This document shows positions 27,537 through 37,560 of a stretch of DNA of 64,000 nt, in pieces. Origin of the DNA: Mesocentrotus franciscanus (Eukaryota > Echinodermata > Echinoidea > Camarodonta > Strongylocentrotidae); assembly GCA_037976565.1 (NCBI GenBank), contig CP137675.1, positions 2,055,323 through 2,119,322 on the forward strand, in the 5' to 3' direction. The notes below the pieces were generated by a model, which was given only the letters and a program-made list of their open reading frames with translations, was not told the origin of the DNA and ran no database searches. Numbering within the stretch: the first letter of the stretch is position 1; every line of letters begins with the position of its first letter. The position numbers and the translations under genes are program-made.

Positions 27537-27613
27537 GTGTCTGTTTAAAGCGAGAAGGACACTAACTATGTTTGAAATTATATTAGTTGGAGCCCTTTTG
27601 ACTCCAAACAGAA
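27537..27613. repeat. HP palindrome copy
   Basis: Left arm GTGTCTGTTTAAAGCGAGAA, right arm CCCTTTTGACTCCAAACAGA. It touches the duplicated block that follows. Confidence 0.65.
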
Positions 27614-28090
27614 TTTTTGCCTTTTTTACCAATTTTCAAGCTTTTAGAGATTTTTTAGTGGATGCTATAAACAGTTCTTATATTATGCTATCTTCTGTTC
27701 TTATAATTCTTCATCTTATTTATTTTCTGTATTTTCAAAAAATTTCAATGACATTTATGAATCAAATCCAAAATTGTATATATACCTATTTAAACAAATA
27801 ATATGAACAGATGCAATCATTTGTTTGTTTTGTTTACAGACACATCACATCTATTCTATTTTTTCCTTTTTGACCAATTTTCAGGCTTTTAGAGATTTTT
27901 AGTGGATGCTATAAACAGTTCTTATATTATGCTATCTTCTGTTCTTATAATTCTTCATCTAATTTTTTTTCGAATTTTCAAAACATTTCAATGACATTTA
28001 TGAATCAAGTCCAAAATTGTATATATGCCTATTTAAACAAATAACAGATGCAATCATTTGTTTGTTTTGTTTACAGACACATCTATTCAA
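27614..28090. repeat. Tandem duplication, ~245-bp unit, 2 copies
   Basis: The run from ACCAATTTTCAAGCTTTTAG (27628) recurs at 27873 with few differences, through the shared ending TTTGTTTGTTTTGTTTACAG. High identity implies a fairly recent duplication. Confidence 0.85.
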
Positions 28091-28163
28091 TTAGGAGAAG
28101 ACAAGATTCTTTCACATGGCTATTTCCTCTTACAAATCAAAGAATAAACCAGGAAATAGACCT

Positions 28164-28442
28164 GGGGGGTGTTTCACAAAGACTAAGATCGACTTTAATT
28201 TGGACTTAAGTATAACAGGCCGTTCGTGCCATTGTTTGCTCTCACCATTATGATCTTTAGACAATATATTTTCCTTCAATAATGAATTATCAAAACATGT
28301 AAGTTTTTAGATTTTTTACCATGATTTGTACGTCCCTTGAGAGACCAATGCCAGTAAATGATAAGAGCAAACAATGGCATGAACGGCCGTCTATACTTAA
28401 GTCCAACTTAAAGTCGATCTTAGTCTTTGTGAAACACCCCCC
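28164..28442. mobile_element. MITE with GGGGTGTTTCACAAAG ends, copy 1
   Basis: Inverted ends GGGGTGTTTCACAAAGACTA and TAGTCTTTGTGAAACACCCC. The arms continue inward for over 90 bp (AGATCGACTTTAA, GGACTTAAGTATA, TTTGCTCTCA). About 278 bp, no coding capacity. Target-site duplication cannot be fixed because of G/C runs at both ends. Confidence 0.9.
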
Positions 28443-29218
28443 TGTTCAAATAAATTGATTTGGTCCTTTGTGTTCTGCAATGACTTTACCCGTAAATTTT
28501 CTGTAACTTGCATCAAACCATCTGCTTTACAGAAGCTGAATTCTCCACAAAATATTGAAGTAAATTTTTAAGAACCAAGCGCAATATTACATTTGCGGCA
28601 CTGTCCTGGCCTTGATTTGAAAGCCGAGAGATATATGTCCGCTATCTTAAATTTGATTGTGAAATTGATGATTAGATTTTGTCCACATTTATTGGTAGCT
28701 CTCCATAGACCAGCTGATCCTAGAGTTTCTTGGGAGACTGGACTTCATAGTTTATGCATCTTCCAATAAAAATTATCTGCAATCGAAAAATGGACGCCAA
28801 GATTTTACATCTGCAAGATATTTGCTTTTAACCCAATTTTGATTGCTCCTGACCTAATTTGAACAATACAGAAACACTCACCCTTTTCACATTATTCTTC
28901 TTCTTTTGTTCTCCCTCTTTCATGGAAAATTGGAGACTTATAAATAGGAACATAGCCACAAATGAATGCATCCATAACCAAATAACATGGCCAGAAGATA
29001 TCGCAAAAAGGAAAATTTCAACTGGAGTAAACTGCAATGAAATTCATATAATTCACCCGATGCAGTTACAAAATAAATCTTTTTATGAAAAAAAGATAGT
29101 ATGTGGTATGTCAAATACAAGAGGTAAAAATAGTCCAAATGATTAGAAACTGAAAGGAAGTGATACAGTACAAATGTCACAATGAAGTGAGAGGGGAAAA
29201 TGCATTCTTATTACAGCA

Positions 29219-29499
29219 AATAAGGGTTGACAGTAAGATGCAACAAGCGCACTTAAAGCTTTTTCAGATATGGTGCGGTAGACTGCTGCAAAAAAAGCCG
29301 CCAGGGTTTTTACCTGCAAATAAATGGCAACAGCTTGCAACAAAGAATTTGTGCGCGCATTCACTGAGCTCTGTGTTTAAAGATACAGAATCGTGAAGCA
29401 TTTACATCATCATTAAAACAAAAACAGCTGCTGTTTTGTGGTGTCATATCTGAACGAGCCTTAAGTGCACTGGTTTGCATCTTACTGTCAACCCTTATT
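29219..29499. mobile_element. MITE-like element with AATAAGGGTTGACAG ends
   Basis: Ends AATAAGGGTTGACAGTAAGA and TCTTACTGTCAACCCTTATT are perfect inverted repeats, extending inward to GCACTTAA/TTAAGTGC. 281 bp. The interior is GC-richer than the flanks (GCCGCCAGGG, GTGCGCGC). Confidence 0.85.
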
Positions 29500-29799
29500 A
29501 TCTACCTCATCATGTGATATATCAAGGGTAAAAGAATTTTACAAAGCTCATTAATTCAGACTTTGGCTTTGCGAATCTCGTCCATCTAATTATGGCCCAT
29601 TTGTCTTTGCCAGACAGCAAAACATGCATACATACATGTAAAGGGTTGTTGAGGATATCCTTGGAATGCTCAAAGCAGACAGCGAGACATAATTCTCTAG
29701 GCAGGCAGGCAGGTTAGCATTATGTCCTCACATTAATGTTAAACAGACCCATTGTCTACCTACTCTAATCAAGTCAACGCTTCAGGAGGTTCGATTTCC

Positions 29800-30325
29800 T
29801 TAAAGATAAAGTTGAGTTCTGGGGGGTGTTTCACAAAGACTAAGATCGACTTTAAGTTGGACTTAACTATGGCAGGCTGTTCATGCCACTGTTTGCTCTC
29901 ACCATTTACTGGCATTGGTCTCTCAAGGGACATACAAATCATGGTCACAAATCTACAGAATTTACATTTTTTGATAGTTCATTATTGAAGCCTTTGAAGG
30001 AAAAAATATTATCTAAAGATCATAATTGAGAGACCAATGGTAAGAGCAAACAGTGGTATGAACGGCTTGCCATAGTTAAGTCCAACTTAAAGTCGATCTT
30101 AGTCTTTGTGAAACACCCCAGGTCATAGAATGAGATTTTGAAAGAAACTGTCTAGAAGCAATTTGGAAACGTTGATTATGAGGAATTGGTGTACACTGTC
30201 AGTTTTCAGAATCATCAGATTGATAAGAAATTGACTCAATTTTGATGAACAGCAGATACGCTGAATACAGAAGTGTGTATAAGGGACTACACTCACACCT
30301 GGCATGTAAGTTTGGGACCAAACTT
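29800..30325. mobile_element. GTTAAAGATAAAG-ended element, copy split by a MITE
   Basis: TTAAAGATAAAGTTGAGTTC before the MITE and GGTCATAGAATGAGATTTTG after it match the uninterrupted copies at 46681 and 41854. Downstream, GGAATTGGTGTACACTG, AGAATCATCAGATTGATAAG and GGGACTACACTCACA continue the match in the same order. The right boundary is uncertain. Confidence 0.7.
29823..30119. mobile_element. MITE with GGGGTGTTTCACAAAG ends, copy 2 (nested)
   Basis: Same ends and arms as the 28.2-kb copy (GACTAAGATCGACTTTAAGT, ATGCCACTGTTTGCTCTCAC). About 297 bp. It sits inside an older repeat; compared with the uninterrupted TTCTGGTCATGC, the flanks are TTCTGG and AGGTCAT, implying a 2-3 bp target duplication. 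Confidence 0.9.
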
Positions 30326-30778
30326 TCAGCTACATGTATTTTTTGTCACATTTTGACTATGAGGGCATATGAAGAAAAAAATCCTTTTCAGGGGACATTT
30401 CTTCTACAATATTCTTCTATCATTAGAATTAACAAAATTAGAAATGTCTCAAATTCTCTTCCACCTTCATCATAACTCAACCTTCACTTTAAGTAAACCT
30501 ATCGTCTGGCTGCTCTAATCAAATCAATCAATGCTTCGGGAGGTTCGATTTCTTTAAGAGAGTGCTCTTTCATAGTCAAATCATTAGAAATTTCTCCTTC
30601 CTTGACGTGCTTATTTTGTCTTCTCAAAACAAAACAAAAGGAATAAAACAAATCGTGTTTCCCAAAATAGGTGTATTGATGGATGAAAACTAGGATGGTG
30701 GTCATGCTTAAATTCATGTGATACCCAATTTTGGTTTCTTAGCTCATCTTTTAAAAATGTTTTCATGGTAAATTTAAC

Positions 30779-30867
30779 ATCATCATTTGTTGAAAGAAAG
30801 AGGGGCTTTAACTTTGTGTAAAAGAGTCTGAGTCAACATTCTTCAGGCTCCAATCAGCAGACGATAT
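30779..30867. repeat. HP palindrome copy
   Basis: Left arm ATCATTTGTTGAAAGAAAGA, right arm CTTCAGGCTCCAATCAGCAG followed by ACGATAT. Confidence 0.65.
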
Positions 30868-31844
30868 CAAAAGGTGCAATCAATAAAAAAGCTCATTTTA
30901 AGTTTCTGGAGATATAACTGCAGTGCATTTTTCCGCACGAGACATTCATAATGAGACTGCACGCCTACATGGTTCTTTGCCATACATACATTGTGTGGTA
31001 AAGTGATACGTAGAATGCACATTCTTTGCAATGGTCATGAAATTAGCATTCTCAGTCAGATACCTAGATTCAATTTCACACATTTCGATCTTAACAGGTT
31101 TTTTTACAGCAAGGCAGCATGAAAAAGCTTTAGATAAAGCTACCACTGTTATTCTCTCATTCTATTTTAAATTATCATATATTGCACCTCAAAAGCAATG
31201 GGCTCCACCCACTTCCTGTACAGTATACAACCAGAACTCACATATATCTTTCAAGATCATATGAACATAATGAACAGCTAGTTAAAGTTACAAAATGCTC
31301 CCCAAACATCTACCTTAGATATGAAAGTATCATTTTTACAATTCCTTTGATTCAGCACTTAAAATAAGCAGTTTTCTGGGTGCCATTGACCACCAAGAAA
31401 CCTATAAGTCATGCCTTTGTGGGCCAGATGGCATCTTTAGAGTTGTATTCACTATCCATTGCAAATGATCAACAAATAGTGCAGGCCCGCGACAATGTAA
31501 GGGAAAGAGCTCCAAAACAACAGGTTATTCGAGGAGTGTTTCAATGTACAAAAATAATTTTCTACTATAGTTTATGCCACTTTGGCCGGTTGCTGGAAAC
31601 TGAACACTAATGATCTGGAAACACCTCTCCAAATATCTGTAGCTAATTTTTCCATAAAACAATATGCATTAAAACTGTATTTAATTATCAAACAAATATT
31701 ATACACTTTCTTATAATACCCAACTTACATAATAATATTGAAATGGATTAAGAATGTTTCAATAGTTTCTAAATACATGTGATGGAAAGATATCAAAATA
31801 TGAAGAAATAAATCAGTTTTTTTTTCCTTCAGCCATATTGAAAA

Positions 31845-31996
31845 GGGATGCCAGTCAGTTTTACTCACTGGGCCTGAAAAGAAGCCAGAACAGGTTAAAG
31901 CCCCATATGTGCTGTGCAATATAAAGCCTGAAAAAGCCTGAAATGGGAAGTTTTCAGGGCCTGAAATCAGGCAAAAGCCTGAAGACTGGCATCTCT
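31845..31996. repeat. Inverted-repeat element with GATGCCAGTC ends
   Basis: GGGATGCCAGTCAG and CTGAAGACTGGCATCTC form the ends; the interior is built of GCCTGAAA words in both orientations (for example AAAGCCTGAAAAAGCCTGAA, GGGCCTGAAATCAGGC). Confidence 0.6.
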
Positions 31997-32113
31997 GTTT
32001 GAAACTAGAGCAGATCAGGGTCATATTATCATGATTAGACTCAGATTAATCAGAATAAGATGTTTATTGTCTACAGTCACAGTCATAGTCATATATCATC
32101 TGCTGAAAGCCCA

Positions 32114-32689
32114 AAGGTTGTAAACTTATATCATTTAACACAGATTGAACTCCTTTCTGGCTCTGATTAGATGATATAAGGTTGTAAACTCATATCATTT
32201 AACACAGATTGAACTCCTTTCTGGCTCTGATTAGATGATATAAGGTTGTAAACTCATATCATTTAACACAGATTGAACTCCTTTCTGGCTCTGATTAGAT
32301 GATATAAGGTTGTAAACTCATATCATTTAACACAGATTGAACTACTTTCTGGCTCTGATTAGATGATATAAGGTTGTAAACTCATATCATTTAACACAGA
32401 TTGAACTCCTTTCTGGCTCTGATTAGATGATATAAGGTTGTAAACTCATATCATTTAACACAGATTGAACTCCTTTCTGGCTCTGATTAGATGATATAAG
32501 GTTGTAAACTCATATCATTTAACACAGATTGAACTCCTTTCTGGCTCTGATTAGATGATATAAGGTTGTAAACTCATATCATTTAACACAGATTGAACTC
32601 CTTTCTGGCTCTGATTAGATGATATAAGGTTGTAAACTCATATCATTTAACACAGATTGAACTCCTTTCTGGCTCTGATTAGATGATAT
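32114..32689. repeat. Nine-unit, 64-bp tandem array made from an HP hairpin
   Basis: Exactly 9 x 64 bp. Each unit reads AAGGTTGTAAACTCATATCA, TTTAACACAGATTGAACTCC, TTTCTGGCTCTGATTAGATG, ATAT. Only two differences are seen: TTATA for TCATA in unit 1, and ACTACTTTCT for ACTCCTTTCT in unit 4. The left arm of the founder (ATCATCTGCTGAAAGCCC) occurs once, just upstream at 32097-32112; the repeated part is the remainder of the hairpin. There are no spacers, so it is not CRISPR-like. It ends 44 bp before exon E3. Confidence 0.95.
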
Positions 32690-32733
32690 ATAACTTTATG
32701 ATGAAGTTTGTAAATAACTATCAAGTGACTTAC

Positions 32734-32784
32734 ATGTCATTCCCATTGGTTTTCTCTTCCGATGCATTCTTCAGATTCAGCTGA
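32734..32784 (-). CDS. Na+/Ca2+ exchanger, exon E3: 51-bp loop microexon
   Basis: A 51-bp exon flanked by a T-rich acceptor ending TGTTACAG and a perfect donor GTAAGT. It takes up phase 2 from E2 (AG+T = Ser), encodes QLNLKNASEEKTNGND, and leaves AT for the next exon (AT+G = Met). The length is a multiple of three and both ends have the same phase, so it can be skipped without a frame change. It lies 44 bp beyond the end of the nine-unit tandem array. It is hydrophilic, with no recognised domain. Assignment rests on phase and position. Confidence 0.7.
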
Positions 32785-33525
32785 CTGTAACAGAAGATAA
32801 AATCAATTAAAGATGTTTCAAATCAAGATAAAGTCATAACACTCATATCACAATGTGGGGGTATAGGGGTGGGGCATGAGAGGGCAACATTTTTAAATCT
32901 TGTATGTTAATACTAATGCACTCTAATTAGGGAAATGAATGGGGGAATATTACCTTCTGTGGTGTTGTACTGAATCTAATAATCACATAATCTTAGTTGA
33001 ATTATGTATAACGTGATCAAAAGTCCAGTACTTGTGTCCTTTTTTACTTAATCATTCTGACATGTTATTTATCATATTTTGGTAATCTTGAATTTTTAAC
33101 ATTATTGTTTTCATTGTATTGAGTAATGCAAGCCCTTCTCGTAAATTAGTTTTCTTTAATAAACTGAGTTCACCCTCTAAAAAGTTCAGATGGATTTTAT
33201 TCTTCCCATAATTCAAATATGACAGGTGCATGTAGAATAACTTCAGTATGAAAAATACTTTAACATTCCTCCTCAATATAATTTTTCACCCACCCCAGCA
33301 AAAATAGGTCAAATAAACATATACAGTACTGCACATTGATCTGTAAGTATGTCTCTCAAGCTCGCCGGTTGTTTTTCAGAGAACCCAATTGATTATTTGG
33401 ACCGTATTGACATTCAAATCAGGAAAACCCAACTCACCCAGAAATTGGATCTTGAGCTCAAGATTTTCAGGAAAGGGTGGAGATTAGGACATAAGAGAGA
33501 ATTTCCAGACTTACAAGGATTTAAA

Positions 33526-33567
<42 letters not shown>

Positions 33568-34484
33568 AGAATAATGCAAACCCTCTAACACATAAGGCAT
33601 TAATGAACAATGTTAAGAGGATTAGCTCCAACACAATCTAAAAGTTTAAAATAGGTTCCTAAGTGTATTTGTCATAACAACCATCATGAAGAAGAAAACA
33701 ATGCTTATAAAGGTTGTTGGAGATTAGTGAATTTCTCTATGGAATCATGGGGGATTATCATACAGCTTATTAGAGATTATCAAAACTTTGAGATTACTGT
33801 AAGCTTATTTACATTAAAACGGTTTATACAAGCAACATAACTTTCAGATGTAAAAAATAATCTCTACATTGACACAATTCACCTCAAATGCATATATTTA
33901 TGGTACTGTTTGCAACAGGACAATCATCACTCTACATGTCTAGCTCTAATGGTTTATAATGTGCAAGCGAGAAATATTAAAATATCATTGGTGACTTTTA
34001 TCTGAAAAGACTCAAGAGAGGGTTTTTCCGTCCAGGTACATTGTAGAGTTTGGAACCATTCATTTCACCGCTAATGAATCACGTTAGTTTATGAATCCTC
34101 AGAAATTAATTGACCTACTAGTACAACTTATTAAAATTACCAAGAATTATCATATTGTTAATGCCCACAGAGATTAGCCTCTACTTTTTTTCTTCTCTAA
34201 TTGTTAAAAATTCAAACACATGAAGCATCTGACCACAATTCTCCCACTGCTTGACATTTCCAAACTATTACCGCCTTGTCACGTAGTACTACAAATACAC
34301 CCACCTCGGGCAAGGGATGGGGGGGGCAAGGGGGGGCAAGGGAGGAGGGGGCATATGAACATTCCAAACACGTTGGTAACCATGCAAGTGTTAGCTATTT
34401 CAAATGTCAGTTTGAAGGGGATTGTTTGGAATTTGAGTGCATCCTGTGAAAGGATATACTCTAATGGTGTTAGCCGATACCCAC
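32785..34484 (-). other. Exchanger intron 2 (E2-E3), 1.7 kb
   Basis: GTGGGT donor to TGTTACAG acceptor. It contains a (CT)n run near 33531-33567 and a G-rich patch at 34317-34352 (runs of GGGGGGCAAG). Nothing else is recognised. Confidence 0.6.
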
Positions 34485-34579
34485 CTTTGCGACTTCTCAG
34501 CTTCCAGAGATGCTAGTTGGCGGGAAGGCCCATGGAAAACACTGTTCTTCTTTGCTCCTCCGTTGATCACTCTTACATT
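34485..34579 (-). CDS. Na+/Ca2+ exchanger, exon E2: start of cytosolic loop
   Basis: A 95-bp exon with a textbook acceptor (long T/C run then TTTACAG) and donor AAAG|GTGGGT. Read from phase 0, as left by E1, it is open throughout: it starts NVRVINGGAKKNSVFHGPSR, continues with QLASLEAEKSQ, and leaves two bases (AG) for the next exon. The sequence is basic and hydrophilic, with no membrane segment, as expected for the cytosolic loop between helix 5 and the Ca2+-binding domains. I assign it to the exchanger by strand, order, splice-site quality and exact phase match with E1 and E3, not by a recognised motif. An additional exon between E1 and E2 cannot be excluded in the 17.3-kb intron. Confidence 0.72.
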
Positions 34580-35343
34580 CTGTAAAGATCAAAGAAGGAA
34601 AAAGGTGAAAAATATTTTTTTTTAATAATTAAAAAAATACAATAAACACTAAAACATGATGTTATGCTAAAAAAAGACAAGGAAAAGGTATATTGTAGCA
34701 TTAAACCATGTACCTCTTTCATCACTATAAAAATAAAAACATTTCTGTTACACATTTCATTTAGTTAAATGATTATATCATATTATATTAACCTAACCAA
34801 GTCATTCCTTATAAGCAGATTCATAAATTCACTGTTATATCAACTTCTCATAAAAATTAATTCAGAAAAATACCACTACATTAGGCATTTCTAGCATACA
34901 CTTAAAAATCTGTCAATTACATTTTTTATTTTTTATTTCTGTACAGAACCAACCTTTCTATTTTTGAAATAGTAAAGAAATCAGGAAATGTTGTTGGTAA
35001 TGATAAACATGAGTGTTACTAAGCAACAAGATGAAAACATCTCTGTGTACATCTGGTAGTCTTGTCTTCTACCCTAATGGATTCCCATGTAACATCTTTT
35101 GAAAGACAAAAATGCTGATGTCGTCAGAAAAAGGGCACTGGCAATTTCTCAATATCCTAAGCTGATTAAGCTTGAGAAGGTACAAAAAATGGTATCTATA
35201 GATATGGGTGGTAGTGAAAGACATTTTAAATGCTATGATCTTGACCTTGTAACAAAGATGAATACCCCAGGGGAAAATAGTACTTTATTGCACAAAGTGT
35301 TAAAACCGCACAACAAATTTTGAAAATGGTCATTACTAAATGA

Positions 35344-35473
35344 AGGGCAAGGGGAAAGGAGGAGGGAGGAAGAGGGAGGAGGAGGGAGGAGGAGGGAGGG
35401 GAGGAGGAGGAGGAGGAGGAGGAGGGGAGGAGGAGGGGAGGAGGAGGAGGGGGCAAGAAGGAAGGAGGGGGCG
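35344..35473. repeat. Polypurine GGA/GAG tract
   Basis: About 130 bp of almost pure purine on the plus strand (GGGAGGAGGAGGGAGG-type), with mirror symmetry over much of its length. Such tracts can form triplex or G-rich structures in transcribed introns. The Pro/Ser-rich minus-strand open frame is an artefact. Confidence 0.85.
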
Positions 35474-36179
35474 GTAAAGTACTGTCTGGTGTATTGACAA
35501 CAAACATTTTAGTATACTATATGGAAAGGTTCTTTCCCCAAAATGAAATCGTGTTCAACTTAATGACTACTGCAATATTGGTACATGTACTTGATGAGGA
35601 AAGATTGAAAATTCACTTTTTAAACTTGTCAGAAAATCATCTGCTTTATGGTTGTTCCTAAAGCTATACAATGTCACTTCTCAACAAAATATAGGAAGTA
35701 CATGAACAAATAATATTATAATATCCTAATCCTTGCCCTTGCCACAACCGTTGCCTAAAATTAACATCCATATCATCACGAGAATACAGATGCTCACTCT
35801 ACCTTGGAGTAAATTATATTAGTAAAGGATGCTACCTCCTTGGTATCTCTTGGAAGATGTAAATAAGATTATCTGATTGATATTTGTATCTCTTGGCCTC
35901 GGGTTTCGGTCTAATGAGCTTCAGATGTCTCTTGGAGAAAAAAAATGATACAACCTTCAACTTCAACCCATCTCATCTGGAAATTATCTGATATATCCTC
36001 TACTCCACAAATTTCTTGCCATTTATGCCCTCTTTCCTCCATACATTATCATTGTTTCTTGATATTTTTTGTTATTTTTCAATTATTAGAGGTTGAGTTG
36101 TTGAGTATATCTACATGTCATTAAGATGTAACAATTATGTTGTTTTTCTCTATCATTCCCTTATTTCCTTCCTCTCCAT

Positions 36180-36297
36180 TTATGCTTTCTCTTTCTTTCT
36201 TTCTCTCTCTCTCTCTCTCTTTACACACACATTCTCTCTGTCTCTTTTTATTTTTCTTTACATCTCTATATTATTCTCTTCCTCTATTTAACTCCCC

Positions 36298-36329
<32 letters not shown>

Positions 36330-36342
36330 TTCTCTTCCATCA
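36180..36342. repeat. CT-rich microsatellite
   Basis: (CT)n blocks with ACAC and TTTATT interruptions. Confidence 0.85.
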
Positions 36343-37279
36343 GACATATATATGTTTATCCCATTTCCCGCTCTATATATAGATCCATTTTCCCTTTAAC
36401 ATATTATCTTTCTTTGCACAGTACTCTACAACTGCCCCCACCTCATTTTATCCCTATCAAATCCCTCAAAGTCTTGTAATCTCCTGGTCGGATTTTGAAT
36501 CACTTGCTGAAATTCCAAGATCAAAAAATATTTCCAGGCATAAATAGCAATTTAGATACATGAAAAAATGGAATCTGGAAGGATAGAGCTTAACTGCCTC
36601 CTCATGTTGAGTTTTCTCACTAAAGTTTGTTAATATGTATTTTACTCTTTATTCCTTATCGTTTCTTCATTTTGTTAAATTGTTTATCTTTTGATTTTAA
36701 AAAATAAGGATGCTGATAAAATGCAGTATCACATAGATATTTACAAGAATACATCTCAAAAACCTGTGAAGAAGTTTTACACTATATTCACATTGTTTGG
36801 TGAAATTTGCAAGACAAAGCACAAAACGCCAACATTTTTATCCAAGAAAAGCATGAAATGAAAACAAAATTAAGCAAAACACCTTGTTCATAATTAATGA
36901 CCTTAGGCTATAGACATGCAACTCCAAACACCATTTCGCTCATTCCAAAACAGGTTGCTGAAAAGCATGAACTTGTTACATGTATCTCTATAATTGCATC
37001 CAACAATGGATAGGGCATGAGAAGAAAAGAATTGAAGAAGGACGCTGAAAATTGGTGAATGGGTACACAATTTTAATGGAATGACCAACACCCCCTTTAC
37101 AGTAGTGCCTCCTTACACTACTAAGGCATTGTTCGACAAGAAATTGATTGAATTCACAAGTGGTTATAGGTTTTAGAAGCAAAGAATAGAATTAAATAGG
37201 GAAAAACACAAAGAAGGGAAACTTCCTCTTTAGCACTTTAAATGTGTCTTTCTGCCCTTCTCTAGATCACCACCCCCTC

Positions 37280-37280
<1 letters not shown>

Positions 37281-37313
<33 letters not shown>

Positions 37314-37519
37314 TCTTTCAAAATCATTTTCTCTAAATGTATTATATGTATCTCTCTCCCCTCCTCTCTCTCCCTCCCTCCCCTTTATCTCTCTCCCTGC
37401 TCATCCTAATCCTCTCTGTCTCTCTCCCTGCTCATCCTCCCTCTCTTTTCAAGAACCTTTTCCTTCTCTCTTCCTTCTCTCTTTTTTCCTCTCTCTCTCT
37501 CTCTCTTTCTATCTCTCTC

Positions 37520-37560
<41 letters not shown>
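37281..37560. repeat. CT-rich microsatellite
   Basis: Long (CT)n blocks with CCCT and TTTCT variants. Confidence 0.9.

Larger units (their letters stand above)
14315..32733 (-). other. Exchanger intron 3 (E3-E4), 18.4 kb
   Basis: GTAAGT donor to ATCTCTAG acceptor. It contains many HP hairpins, the nine-unit array at its 5' end, the worn ~165-bp array (19.56-21.56 kb), a long CT tract (22.07-22.41 kb), an ATAA microsatellite (23430-23475), the duplicated ~245-bp block at 27.6-28.1 kb and several MITE-like elements at 28.2-32.0 kb. A diverged ~100-bp duplication sits at 19185-19395. Stretches 14600-15900, 18100-18760, 23480-27530 and 31000-31840 show nothing recognisable beyond AT-rich unique DNA. 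Confidence 0.6.

Noticed and set aside
30499..30717. Minus-strand open frame ending KEIEPPEALIDLIRAARR
   Set aside because: The tail looks coding, but the same DNA word recurs near 29757-29800 with a stop, so it is more likely a repeat; the GGTTCGATTTC word is B-box-like but no A box is seen.
32114..32689. CRISPR-like regular array
   Set aside because: Units are directly adjacent with no unique spacers, in a eukaryotic intron; it is a minisatellite.
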